From the NCBI GenBank assembly GCA_029204225.1, contig CM055102.1, positions 25,120,780 through 25,184,779 of the forward strand: a DNA stretch of 64,000 nucleotides, written 5' to 3'. A program made the translations under genes and the position numbers. The stretch is from Diphasiastrum complanatum (taxonomy: Eukaryota > Streptophyta > Lycopodiopsida > Lycopodiales > Lycopodiaceae). The notes beneath the pieces are model-generated. The model did not search any database. It saw nothing but the letters and a program-made list of their open reading frames with translations, and was not told where the DNA came from. Positions within the stretch are counted from its first letter, which is position 1; each line of letters begins with the position of its first letter. Below, in pieces: positions 1-14,951 of the stretch.

Positions 1-440
1 TCATGTGCTGAGAAACACCAGAATCGAGGTACCAATCCATGGCTTCTCTAATGAGTTCATCTTGTATCATTACTAGTGTTGGGTCTTCGAGAGAGGTTCT
101 GGCAGAATCAGACCCTCCAGCCTGCTGCATATTCTTCTTTGCTTCGTTATGCTTGAGAACTCGACAGTCCTTGATGTCGTGATTGGTTCTCTTGTAGTAC
201 TTGCAGAAGATTCTGGTCTTGGGCTTTTGATGCTGTCGATTGTGCTGTTGTGATTGCTGGTCTGAATTTGTTTGCTCAGCTTTTGTCTTCTTGTCCTTCG
301 AAGATTTTTTCTTCTAGAGTTGTTGCTTATTCGAATAAAGAGCAACTGTCTTCAAATTCGAAGTGGATAATCTTTTCCTTCTTCCTTCTTTCTGTAATAA
401 ACTTGTTGTCACCTTTTGCAAAGACAGGTTTGGAACATTG
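1..440 (-). pseudogene. Ty1/copia gag C-terminus and protease start (fragment cut by window edge)
   Basis: Read on the minus strand, the sequence gives a basic, Gln-rich gag tail, then a degenerate zinc knuckle (CKYYKRTNHDIKDC, second Cys replaced by Tyr). A linker follows, and then WYLDSGVSQHM, which matches the copia aspartic-protease motif W-x-D-S-G-A-S-x-H. The polyprotein would run off the left edge. The knuckle normally binds RNA in the capsid and the protease cuts the Gag-Pol polyprotein. The Cys loss and frame changes upstream suggest a decayed copy. Confidence 0.75.
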
Positions 441-2475
441 CTAAGGACCAAACCCTTTAAAACCTTTTATTTTATAGCATAGCGGGTTGAAATAAAGCTG
501 TATAAAGTCTTACAGTACTAGGTATTATAAAGCGAAGCAAGTTTTAGGACACTCAGCTATTACCTGCCACCATCCCACAAAACACAACCGCACGAGTTAG
601 TTATGTGAGGAAGACAGGTGTCATAGTTGAGCATCAGTTGTTATCCATGTCCGGAACAAGATTCACTACTTTATCAGCTCAACTGCAAATACACATCATA
701 TGTCGAATCTTCCCTACCATCACTTACATCATTAGTAATACATTATGTCCTAAAATGAAACCGTATCAGGGCAGATGCCATACTGATCCGTATAAGGGTG
801 AACCGAATGTATTAAGTTCACATTAACATTCCACATACATAAGAAGCTATCTTGCAATACACAACATATAAAGAGACATGACTCCTGCATTGATGCTAGG
901 TACTAGGGCAGATTCGGGCCATACAAGCCCCAAGAATGTCCAAAGAAAACGATTTGGAGTCTAAATACCTTATAGCTTGGGCAAATCCATGCCATACAAG
1001 CCCGCAAGAGCCAAACCCTAAACCAAGTACTAGCTCACATACAACAACCGCATTAACGTTATCAATCTTTGATGTGCTAATAGCATTACATCTCATCCTC
1101 ATAAATATAACCACAAAACACATATCTTCAGGATTGTATCCTTGAGAACAATCAACCCTAACACATCTTTAAATTTCCCATAAGTAAATAAACCGTATGG
1201 CTCTATGCATTTGACATGCTTGTATAAATCTTAAACTGGGGTGAAAAGACAAAACATATTGGTGTTATTACATATAACTTTGTACCCGTATGCGAGTCGA
1301 AGACATCTCTTGAGAGCTACACATCTCCAAATAGGTAAGCAAAACACCTTCCTTAGGTACTAATGATTCGAATACGACAATGATGAATTAATAATAGCGC
1401 AATGTCCTTACTAGGTTTTCTTATTTCAAGAAGTGTATTAAATTTAGTCAAGCAAGTTGAAAGTGTGACTCACCACAAGTGCATAATAAGAGGTTACATT
1501 CACCTCTAATGCCATAGAAACATTCCATACTAGTTCTTTAATTGATTTCCAACAAATCCTAAAATGTATGATTTCTTTGATTATCATTATGTTCAAAGAC
1601 ACTAATGCTTTAAGTGTTTGATAGAACCTTCTTATGTTATGGCCAATCTTAACTCATAAAAACTGTATGCAATGATAATTTCCATGAGCAATTAGGTTTC
1701 ACACATCCATTGGCAATTGCTTAGCATATTTATGAGCAAACCAAAGGCCTATTGGGTGGCCCTCTGCAATAATGCATTAGCTGTGTTTGAGAAGATCGGA
1801 AATCCACTTATTAAACATGCTAAAAGCATCGAAATGAAGCGCATATACTCAAGGCATGACTAATGATCACATTAGCATGCAAATAGCAATAACATTTCCA
1901 CAAAAATTGCATGCAATCTAGTAGTCCATCGCATTACGGATGAGTGGTCATCTATCTTATTGGTAGGGTGCCAAAAAATACACTTAGATCTATCAAAACA
2001 ACAATTAAAATTGCTTGAAAAAGTGTGATGTTCAAAGTAGGTCAATAACCACTTAAAAACATGTGCATTATGCATGAAAAAGTGCGATTTACCATCCTAT
2101 AGACAGTCACTATCCATTGGCAACAAAAATGGCATATAGGTGAGGAATGTACCTTAGATTATTCCTGCACGTTTATTGATCGTTGATCTAGGGTCAAGTG
2201 AAACCAACTTTGGTTCTACATCTGCTCATTGATACCTGCAGGAATCATAACTTAGACAACCAAATTATTTGAAGAACGTCTACAACGGGCTTCCGGCTGA
2301 TCTCCAGCAAAGGGTAACCAATCCTATCATATTTCATTGCAGATGTTAAGTTCAATAAAGATCATTGAAGACTTGGCCATCTTCAAGAACTTCCACGAAT
2401 TAGCATTTAGAACAACTCTGTAGAAATACACTAAGTGTCACAATAGTCTATAGAAATGAACTATTTTTTTTTGCA
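441..2475. other. Non-coding stretch, nothing recognised
   Basis: AT-rich sequence with only short ORFs on both strands. None has recognisable domains or codon patterns, and no tRNA or other RNA gene was seen. It could be old transposon sequence or intergenic DNA. Confidence 0.4.
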
Positions 2476-2580
2476 GTGTCGACTTTTTCCCGAAATGTGA
2501 GTGTCGGTTTTTTTCGAAATGCGACAATGTTGGCATTTTCCCGAAGTGCGAGAGTGTCAGTTTTTTCCGAAATGCGACAC
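2476..2580. repeat. Degenerate 26-bp tandem array, four units
   Basis: Four adjacent units of about 25-28 bp share a GTGTC box, a T-rich stretch and CCGAAATGYGA. Related GTGTC/GCGAC words continue more loosely to about 2900, including CTTCACGTAAAATGCGAAGTG. The short + strand ORFs here are products of the repeat. Confidence 0.6.
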
Positions 2581-4495
<1,915 letters not shown>

Positions 4496-4532
4496 CCCAC
4501 CAATTGTCCCGTAGTTAGCTAGGTATCTCAGG

Positions 4533-4563
4533 GGGTAGTTAGCACATGGAGTGCTAACTACCC
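4533..4563. other. Perfect hairpin, 12-bp arms
   Basis: GGGTAGTTAGCA and TGCTAACTACCC form 12-bp perfect arms around a 7-nt loop (CATGGAG). It lies at the 3' edge of the Penelope-like relic in that element's sense direction, next to the GA tract. Confidence 0.8.
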
Positions 4564-5301
4564 TCCAGGAGAAAATCAGCATTATCCGGTAATTTAAACA
4601 TAAGTCCAGGAAACACATTGTATATGAAAATATTATTGGTGATCTCGTACAATTTTTCTTTTATAAAGCCATTCATTTGAAAAGCCAAAACGATGTTATT
4701 TACTTCATTTACAAAAGCACCTTGCTCGCTACAACAATACATAGCAGCAAGAATATGTGAGATGATTACTTTATAGGAGCTAAAAACCGGTGTATTGGAT
4801 GCTAGGTGTATGAACTGGAAGTATGAAAAGGGAGGATCCTTCTTTTATCAAACTTTTTCATATAAAAACTACGCGACTCAGAATCAAAGGTAGTAGCAAT
4901 ATTTAAGAAGTTAACAGTACTGTCAGTAATATTATCATTCTTGATGGTTAAGTATTCCAAAGGATAAATCCATGTTGCATTATCATTGATACGAGGTTGT
5001 TCTTTATTTGAAAACAACAGCGCGTCTGGATTGTTAATAAAACAAATATTATCTATGTACCAAAATGTATTCTTAAAAGCCCGTAAATAATCCATCTTAC
5101 CGAGTCTGGCAAGTCTTCCATAAAGTGCAGTTCATAGAATGACAAATACCAATTACATCTACTTGATGAAAGAGATGTAAACTCAACAAGATACTGATTA
5201 AACATCAAACATATGAGTTTTTGTCCGTACAATAACAGGACCCTATTGTATATCCCACGTATGGATCCAAAAATAACAAAATATGAGCATTTTACAAACA
5301 A
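4554..5301 (-). pseudogene. Penelope-like element reverse transcriptase relic
   Basis: Minus-strand pieces in two or more frames match a Penelope-like element (PLE) RT in order. First comes YLSFYELHFMEDL (about 5103-5141), resembling the helix before the catalytic motif. Then NTFWYIDNICFINNPD (about 5021-5068), where PLEs have RYIDDL/I-x-x-NNP. It continues with WIYPLEYLTIK, VNFLNI and FYMKKFDKR-x-x-LPF (to about 4817), equal to the IYP-x-EL, FLD and (Y/F)DKRD-x-F-x-F blocks. In the next frame, VIISHILAAMYCCS, FVNEVN and FQMNGFIKEKL correspond to the thumb (SQLIRY...F...NGF). The second catalytic Asp is Asn, and a frameshift and stops show it is dead. No GIY-YIG endonuclease was seen. The family call rests on motif recall, not on a search. 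Confidence 0.7.
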
Positions 5302-5365
5302 GATTGCAAGATATCATCAAGATACTGCACCAATGGATAGATGAACCCAAGAGAACATAAGCATG

Positions 5366-7639
<2,274 letters not shown>

Positions 7640-8919
7640 ATTTTGTTTCTTCATCTTCTTCTCAGCTTCGGACTTAGCTTCGTGCTGCTTGGCGATCTTC
7701 AAATCTTTGTCCAGTTAAATGACTTTCTGGCTGATGAGTGTATTCTCAAATCTCAAATCTGAGATGCGCTGCTCCATTTCTTTTTTCTTATCCAGCATAG
7801 ACTGGATCACTTGCGCAAGGCTTGAGACTAAACCGAGAGCATCATCAGAATCTACTGATGTGGAGGTGGTAGCAGCAGAAGGATCTAGTGGTACTATCCC
7901 TGGTTGGCATGGAGCAGGTGCCTGTAACTCTTCTTCTTCATAGCCCTCAGGCACTATGGCATCGAACTGCTTTGGTGGTTTGACAGCTTGCTTGACTTGA
8001 ATTGTGGCTGGTGCGGCTTCAACTTGAGGTTCCCAGTTAATATGAAAAGAGTCTTCAAAGCCAGTAGTAGTATCATAGAACTATTCGAATCCTCTTCCAG
8101 GGAATTGGAGTTCAAAGGGCACAGGGCTCTGGGGCATTACAAAAACTTCTGAGGCCCAAAGGGGGTCAGAATCATCGAACATGTCCATGAAATACTGGGT
8201 GTTTGGGGAAACAGCTCCTATGTGTGGCGATGAGGCGGCCTGGGCAGCTGTGATGGGAATGGTAGCCCCAATGGTCACAAACTGTCCGTGAGAGGAAACA
8301 TAGATGAGGGAAGCATTAGAGGCAGGGGGAATAGGTAGTTCAGTGAGAATAATAGCATGGGGTGGAAGCGCAACTGAAGATGTTTGTCTAGTACGACGTT
8401 GTGACGAGGAAGGCGAGTCAAGAATGACGACCTCTGTTTGGCTTGCTTATGGTTTGGTGAGGCTTGGGTACCAGATGCTATCTTTATGGCAGCAAGGGCA
8501 GCCTCTATTACGCGCACCTTGTGTGTGGCTCCTTGGAAAGTAATGTAAAACTTGGATTTCTCCTCCTTCCAAGTACTGAAGACAAGAGTGATATAATACA
8601 TGTTGATTCTCCCTGAGAAGGCTCTCTCATGAATACCCATTGCAATAAGCAGAGGCTTTGCAAGGGTCATCCATTGAGTGGCCATGCTTGTGCTAGGAAG
8701 GATCATGATATCCGTTGCAGATGGGACATCACGATGGATAGTGTAACGTGGCGACTGAGACGTATCTGTGGAAGACATGATGGAAAAGAACAGAAACTGA
8801 AAGTAATAGGCACGAGTGTATATCAAAAAATAGTACCGAAAGTTTTGAAGGCTTTGGTCACTGGAAACATTGGCAAGAGCTTCGCTAGCACAAGTGAGGT
8901 ATGAATCGAATTCAGCCAA
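7640..8919 (-). pseudogene. Gypsy copy A extra ORF3 downstream of integrase (broken)
   Basis: The minus-strand reading frames match ORF3 of gypsy copy B (20056-22611) closely. An MAEFDSYLTCASEALAN leader is followed by MSSTDTSQSPRYTIHRDVP, TSMATQWMTLAKPL and GATHKVRVIEAALAAI. Copy A then has a deletion of about 430 bp relative to copy B (the frame jumps from NHKQAK to QRSSFLTRL), several frame changes, and a coiled-coil-like piece (KKEMEQRISDLRFENTLISQK). Homology with copy B fades near 7640. The position after integrase, same strand, recalls the extra 3' ORF of Tat/Athila elements. Function is unknown, and no envelope feature such as a clear transmembrane pair was recognised. Confidence 0.6.
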
Positions 8920-8935
8920 CTTATAGGTGAATTTG

Positions 8936-9650
8936 GAGGGTCCATTACACTAAATACTAGTTTGGCTGATCAGTTCTGAGCAAAAATTTGCAAGCTTATT
9001 CAGTACTGTGAAAATAGGCTATAAAAATCTCGACGAAGGTTTTTGAGGTTCTGAAGCCATCCAATGAATGTTTTCCAGGTCTTGCAAAGGATGAACCTTT
9101 GCCCAAGAGGATCCTTCGCCTGTCATAAATGCAACTTTTAGGCTCTCAACCTATAGCCAACTTAATTTGGACATTTTAAGACCATCTAGCATGTCAACGA
9201 AGGTTTCTGAGGAGAGTAAGGTGCTCGACAAAGGATCCCAAAATGGCATATTGCTGATCATTCGTCTGACTCAAAAATAGGTACTTTTTCTGGAAAAAAA
9301 ACGTTCGCCCAAGTCAGTATAGATATATTTGAAGTGGATGTATAATCTGAAAGTTCAATGAAGGTTTCCAATACTGTATGGGCAACATATGAGCGAAACA
9401 GTAATTTTATAAGTCATTTTTCATCGAAAATTATTTTCTGAAAATACTTTCCTTCCTCTCTTTCCACTCTAATGACTTTTTTGAATTTTTTGAAAATACT
9501 TTCCTTCCTCTCTTTCCACTCTAATGACTTTTTTGACTTTTGCTCATCAGTCTTTCCTCATTTTTTTTGACTGTCTTTTCCAAACAAAGTTAACAATTAA
9601 GTAGTGAAAACAAAAAAATTAAAAACAAATAAAAATTAAAAATATTTGGA
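8936..9650 (-). other. Gypsy copy A spacer between integrase and ORF3
   Basis: Non-coding on both strands and collinear with 19250-20055 of copy B in inverted orientation. It contains repeated words of the type ACCTTCGYCGAG/CGAAGG. A 52-bp segment at 9439-9542 (TGAAAATACTTTCCTTCC...) is tandemly duplicated here but single in copy B. Confidence 0.6.
9439..9542. repeat. 52-bp tandem duplication
   Basis: Two units starting at 9439 and 9491, nearly identical, in the spacer of gypsy copy A. Confidence 0.9.
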
Positions 9651-11043
9651 TCATGCTTGTTGAACTGGCAGAGCAGGCTGCCAAAACTTGCATAATCGGC
9701 TGCCATTCACAGGAGTTTCAGACCGTTTTCTGTTCAAGTGCTCAAGAATCATTGCTCCATAGTTCAAGATTTCCTTCACTCTATACGGGCCTTCACCGAT
9801 AAACTTCAATTTTTCCTTGATCAGCTTGATTTTGTACATCAGGACAATATCTCCTGCTTTCAGATCCTTTTTGTGTAATCGACGATCGTGCCATGCCTTA
9901 CGGCGGGCTTTCTCTGCTGCTAACGCATGAACTGCCATCAGTCTTGTTTCACACAATTTGTGCAATGCTTCATGACATAGTTGTAAAGACTTATCATCAT
10001 TTAACCGTTCTGTTGCTGCTATGCGTAAAGATGGTATAAAAAATTCAATCGGCATGACAACATCTTGACCACTAGTTGAAAGGGTATTTGATTTGTACTA
10101 CTTTTGTAAGCAGTTCTGAATGCCCATAATGCTGCATGCAGTCTATGTTCCCAATCAGATCAACTCGCTTCAACTGTTTTCGTCATAATAGTGCAGAGAA
10201 TCTTATTGGAAGATTCAGCTTGGCCATTCCCTTTGGGATAATAAGGAGTACTAAATCTATGTATAACAAAAAAATCTTTCAGTAAATACTTTATCGTTTG
10301 ATTAACAAAGTGTGTGCCCCGGTCACTGACAATCTCGATCAGACATCCAAATCCGATAATAATATTTTCATAGAGAAACTTGGCTGTAAATTTTGCATCA
10401 ACAACTTTGACAGTTTTGGCTTCAATCTACTTGGTCATATAATCAGTTTCTATGATTATGTATCAAGCCTGAGATCCTCGCGCGACAGGATGAATAGGAC
10501 CAACATAATCCAGTTTCCATTTCTCAAATGGAAATTGCGATAAAACCAGATGTAAGGGTTCATAGTTCTGTCTAGTAGGCCGTCATGCTCGCTGACAAAC
10601 ATCAAATGTATGAATATAATTTTCTATGTCCTTATGAAGCATAGGCCACCAACAACCTGATTGCAAAAGTTGCGAACAGTAATATCTGTAGAGAAGTGTC
10701 CTGCGCCCATTCCATCATGTGAAAACATGATTAAATTTGATATTTTATGCGGTAAAACACATCTATGTAGAATATTGTCTGATCCACGACGATACAATTG
10801 TCCTGTAATTAATTGATAAGGTTGAGCGTTATGAATCAATTGTCTCTTCTGTAATTTTGTCAAAGAGTCATTCGGTTGTCCTAGTATCAGGTACTCAACA
10901 ATATCCGCTGCCCACTCAGGTACTGCTTCTACATAGAGTAATGCAGCATTTGGTAATTCATCATCCACTTCAATATTAACTGGTATGGATTCAATTCGCG
11001 AAACGTGGTCGGCTAGATAATGTTGCTTCTCTTTTCGAACCAT
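9651..11043 (-). pseudogene. Gypsy copy A: RNase H tail, zinc-binding domain and integrase remnants
   Basis: 10624-11043 (minus) reads KEKQHYLADHVSRIES, the end of the RNase H domain, then the linker and start of the integrase N-terminal region (LYRRGSDN...). A frameshift follows (TVRNFCNQVVGG is out of frame with the family), and the catalytic core between about 10060 and 10620 is recognisable only in scattered frames. 9651-10055 restores the integrase C-terminal part (MPIEFFIPSLRIAATERL ... KARRKAWHDRRLHKKDLKAGD ... VKEILNYGAMILEHL). Copy B has the same region in better condition. This copy cannot encode a working integrase. Confidence 0.85.
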
Positions 11044-11693
11044 GTCTCGATATCACATGCCCAAGCACATCTATGTGGGAAATCCATATCTGACATTTTT
11101 TTGGATTTAGGAAAATTTGATACTTGCGACATCTTTCAAATACTTTCTCCAATCGATCTAGGTGGTCTATATCTGTGCTATGAACTCCTAGGTCATCCAA
11201 GTAAATTTCAAGGAATTTTTGTAGATAATCTTTAAAAGCAAATTGCATTACTCTTTGGAACGAACTAGGTGCATTATAGACATTACTTTGTAGGCATAGG
11301 TGTCCCATTCTGTTGCAAAAGCTGTTTTGTGGCGATCTGCAGGTGCAATCTTGACCTAGTTGTAACCACTAGATCCATCCAGAAAACTATAAGCTTCCGC
11401 TCCAACAAGGCGGTCCAAAATGCTTTCGATAAAAGGTAACGTAAAGTGATCCTCCTGTGTCACTTTGTTCAAGGCCTTGAGATTCACACAAATTCTCAAT
11501 TTTCCATTCTTCTTAGGAACAATGACAATCGATGAAACCCATTATGTATGCTCAATCTCATAAATAAAATCGATGTCAAGCAGTCTCTAAAGCTCTTTTT
11601 CTTTATCAGATTCGCAACATTAGGACAACAACGATAGAACTTTGTAACCTTTGGAATTGCATCATGTATTAAAGGTATGGTGTGTTCAATAAC
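11044..11693 (-). pseudogene. Gypsy copy A reverse transcriptase (decayed; RNase H deleted)
   Basis: The best piece (minus, about 11050-11308) reads MGHLCLQSNVYNAPSSFQRV, then EIYLDDLGVHS, the catalytic motif with YLDD in place of the common Y/F-V/L-DD. HLDRLEKVFERCRK and LGHVISRHG follow. The upstream part of RT (about 11310-11690) is present only in broken frames. Directly after the ISRHG block the sequence jumps to the end of RNase H. About 0.6 kb present in copy B (thumb/connection and most of RNase H) is absent. Confidence 0.85.
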
Positions 11694-12587
11694 TTAAGTT
11701 GGAATACCCTTGAGATCTTGATAAGTGCATGCAAAACAATCTTGATACTTAATAAGTAACATTCGGAGCACTTGACACTGTTCAGGATTAAGCTGAAATC
11801 CAACTTGTACAATCTTTTTTGGTTCTCCTGGTTCAGCAAGATTCATAGGCTGTTCTAGCTGGGCCATCGTAACATCTTTCAATTCTGGCACCTGTTCTTC
11901 GGGTTCACAATGTGCTTTGGGTAACATGATAACTACATCATCCAATGTATAATGTTTAAAATGTTCGGGCATATCATGCTGGACTACATCTGCTTGTTTT
12001 TTGTCAAAAGGACTTGTCTTGGATCTTCGCTTAGCCTTCTTAGTAGGAATTGATTGTGGAGGTGATGACTTTTGAGAAGATAAACTCTTCTTCGAAGGTG
12101 AATACTTCCTAGACAATGATGTCTTGCTAGAACTCTGACTTGTAGAATCATCCTTAACTTTTCCTTTGTCTTTATTCAGTAAGGGTGGCACATTCTTTGA
12201 ATCAATCTTTTGAAGAGGAATTTCCCATTTCAGGACCGTATTATAATGTTGCTTGGCTTGTTTCTTCGTCATTGACCCTATGATCTTGTCTTCCTTCAAA
12301 ATAACTGTTTTTGACGATTTTATTGTTGGTTCATCAGGAATATTACGCACTCCAAATCTGGTTGGATCCATATGATTTAGAATCTGCTCATCAGTAAGTC
12401 CTGCATTATCATCATAAGTCAAGGCATGACTCACAAGAATGAGTTCATCTTCAATCGGATATGGTATAGGCTCCGTTGATATCCAAGCTACATTTAGCAC
12501 ATTCAATGAAAAAGTGTTCGGTGTATCCAGGGTTCGATCCGATAATGAAATCTCGCTCAAATCTGACTGATTATATTGTTGACACAT
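11694..12587 (-). CDS. Gypsy copy A polyprotein segment between protease and RT (297-aa open frame)
   Basis: The longest open frame of copy A. Residues 1-130 form the acidic end of the protease-RT linker. Residues about 135-200 are a Ser/Lys-rich low-complexity stretch. MPEHFKHYTLDDVVIMLP (about residue 208) and the following block are shared with copy B at 16833. The C-terminus (IVQVGFQLNPEQCQVLRMLLIKYQDCFACTY) is the pre-RT block of Tat/Athila-type pol, usually followed by I-V-H-x-IPL and the fingers. A stop interrupts the frame at the end (GIPT*). It is part of a dead polyprotein rather than a separate gene. Confidence 0.7.
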   Translation of the reverse strand: MCQQYNQSDLSEISLSDRTLDTPNTFSLNVLNVAWISTEPIPYPIEDELILVSHALTYDDNAGLTDEQILNHMDPTRFGVRNIPDEPTIKSSKTVILKEDKIIGSMTKKQAKQHYNTVLKWEIPLQKIDSKNVPPLLNKDKGKVKDDSTSQSSSKTSLSRKYSPSKKSLSSQKSSPPQSIPTKKAKRRSKTSPFDKKQADVVQHDMPEHFKHYTLDDVVIMLPKAHCEPEEQVPELKDVTMAQLEQPMNLAEPGEPKKIVQVGFQLNPEQCQVLRMLLIKYQDCFACTYQDLKGIPT

Positions 12588-13508
12588 ATATCCTCCTGTA
12601 CAGTCAATCGTTGCAAGATATTCATTTTAGTTGACAATATTGGTTTGAGAATCATAATGATCTCCCAAATTTTTTTTTGTTCGGTCACAAATATGATCCG
12701 TTGTTGATGAATCATCATCCTCTTTTTGAACCACTGGTTTGATAGTCCAAGTTGCAGGATCAACCTTGACTACACGTTCATGATTTTCAAAAGTGATTTT
12801 CTTGGTACCCCAGTTATGAATTACTTGCGCAACTCGTAACCATGGGCGTCCCAATAGGACTCGTAGACATTTGGTGCTTCTGGTAAGTCCATTACTACGA
12901 AAGTGATGACGAATTGTAATCCGACAATTCTGACAAGTATATCTTCAACCATTCCTCGTGGACGAACTATTGTTCGATCAGCTAGCTTAATGGCAAAAGT
13001 CGTAGGTTTTATCTTTGTAAGGCCTCATTTTGCACATAGCTTTGTAGAAATTAGGTTAACTCCCAAATCACCATCTATCACAGTTGCTTCAATACAGGGT
13101 GATATTTTTTTGTTCACTTTCCTAAGATGCTCCGACCTGGAGTACTTCATTAGGTTCTTCAAATCCAGCACAAAAAAGTGGCTCTTGATGAACTTCTGGT
13201 TCAGCTTGAGTTAACGTTTGTGCTAATACTTCTTTTGCTTTTGGCACCAACTTCATGAACGATGCAACTGAGCATTCATATTTGTATGTGAATTTTTTGG
13301 TGACTGCAATGGTGAAGAACGAACTTCAGTTGTTCCTCTAGCAGCCTCAAGCTTCTCTTCTTCTTGCAGATGTTTAATCCACTGCCTCATATCCTGATGT
13401 CTTCCTTTTTATGCATGAAGATTTGTATAGACTCCAGATGCTGTTGGTAGTATCAGTTAATGGTATAGAATCAGCATGTACTAGATCTGCTACCGATTCT
13501 TTATGCTT
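12588..13508 (-). pseudogene. Gypsy copy A protease region (broken)
   Basis: In overlapping minus frames the region reads a GVNLIST-like flap at about 13050. It then shows LADRTIV, R-x-MVEDILVRIVG, VITFVV and LLGRPWLRVAQVIHNWG (about 12627-12855), the order seen in retropepsin-like proteases of Tat/Athila-type gypsy elements, which end in a LLGRPWL block. Several frameshifts and stops separate the blocks, and the catalytic DSG/DGG region is damaged. Confidence 0.7.
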
Positions 13509-14951
13509 CTATGCTCTGGTGACCACCATCAAGGGTACACTTGGTTTATTCTGAGCTACTGGTCTTTGCTTGATTGTTATCAAATTTACAGAAGCTCTAG
13601 TCGGTGGTGGCTTCGATTTTGCTGGACATTCCTTATAATAATGCCCATAACCACAGTCACGACATAATGGTACAATTTTTTTTTTTATTTGGACATTCTG
13701 CAACTCTGTGATTTTCTCCACATGCAAATCATCCAAGTGGCGCTCTGCTCCAATTTCTAGATGCTTGTTGTTGTGCGGCAACATAAATATCATATCGTTT
13801 TGAATCCACCTTCTTGATTACCATAGTTTCATTGCTTGGCACTTCTGTAAGGTTCTGGTTCCATCAAATTGGCAGGAGGAGTAGGATGCTTTGGTGGAGC
13901 AGGTAAGGCTAACCGTTTGGGGTATCCAAGAGCAGATTGACGAGGTCTAGCTGTCGAATTTTTTCCATAATGTGGTTCTCGATATCCCATCTAGGCATAC
14001 CATTGCTGAATTATCCAAGGATTGAAGTTGCAAAAAGCAGTCTCATGATCAGGCGAATGACACAAATGGCATATACTGATTTCCATTCGTTTTTTCAATT
14101 GAAAATACTCATTCACTATGTGATTTCTTGTATAAATAGAACACCAGACATTTTTCCTGGTAGGAAAAGTCTTTGCAAACTTCTCAGGTTCCTTGTTCGC
14201 TTGTCCATGGAAATCTTCCAATGCTTTGATCTTCTCATCAAATTGCGACTGCAACTTTTCCATCTGTTTCTGCTGGTTCTTCCCGAGTTTCTCGAATTCA
14301 TTGAGCATCATTTCTGCAGTAGCGTTGACATTTGTTGATGCAATAGTGGTGGATGTCGTAGTGGTCTGTCTTGTTGTATAAGACAACATATTGATATTCA
14401 GCTCATCGTCCTTATCTTCATCCTCCTCCCGAATTGCATCATTCATAGAATTTTGCAAAAGTGCGTACTCATTATAGCGTTTTAGCTCATGTCTGATCCT
14501 TTTAGGTAAACTTGACAAAAATCACATAATCATGGCATTTTCGTTAATCAGCTCAGGTTCGCACTCAGATCTGAGGCGTTTTACTCGTTCAATGTAATCT
14601 CGAACCATTTCCCACTTTCTCATTTTAATTTTACTTAGAAGTAGGGAAGTCTTTTATAAACTTTCGAGGTTTGCACCATGTGATAAGGGCTTGTTTTACA
14701 GTCTCCCAATCTGTACGCTTAGTTTCATCTTGATTATAGTACCAATCTTGTGCTGCGTCTGTTAAGGCCATAGGAAAAATCTTAAGTTTATCCTGGAGAA
14801 AAATTCTGTCATAAACTTCACAAGATTCAGATTAGATATAAAGAAATCTAACTGGATCTGTTAATCCATTTTATTTGGGTAGATCCAAATGGGGTGCTCT
14901 TCTAACAATGATTGGATTGACTTCCTGAGGAGCACCTTTAGGGGCAACCAT
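13509..14951 (-). pseudogene. Gypsy copy A gag (broken)
   Basis: A likely start ATG lies at 14951 (MVAPKGAPQEVNPIIVRRAP). The retrotransposon gag core follows (ALTDAAQDWYYNQDETKRTD, W-x-x-VKQALITW). A coiled-coil-like, Gln-rich segment at 13991-14518 contains LGKNQQKQMEKLQSQFDEKI. A zinc knuckle at about 13625-13665 reads CRDCGYGHYYKEC, one residue short of the canonical C-x2-C-x4-H-x4-C. Stops and frameshifts break it into at least three frames. In a working element it would form the capsid. Confidence 0.8.

Noticed and set aside
4500-4570. Possible hammerhead ribozyme near the PLE relic
   Set aside because: PLEs can carry hammerheads, and a hairpin is present, but the conserved CTGANGA and GAAA core was not found on either strand.
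8304-8904. Plus-strand ORFs of 79 and 91 aa over gypsy ORF3
   Set aside because: They are the antisense of the ORF3 blocks conserved with copy B and have no domain of their own.
11020-11235. 71-aa plus ORF over the gypsy RT
   Set aside because: Antisense shadow of the RT motifs read on the minus strand.
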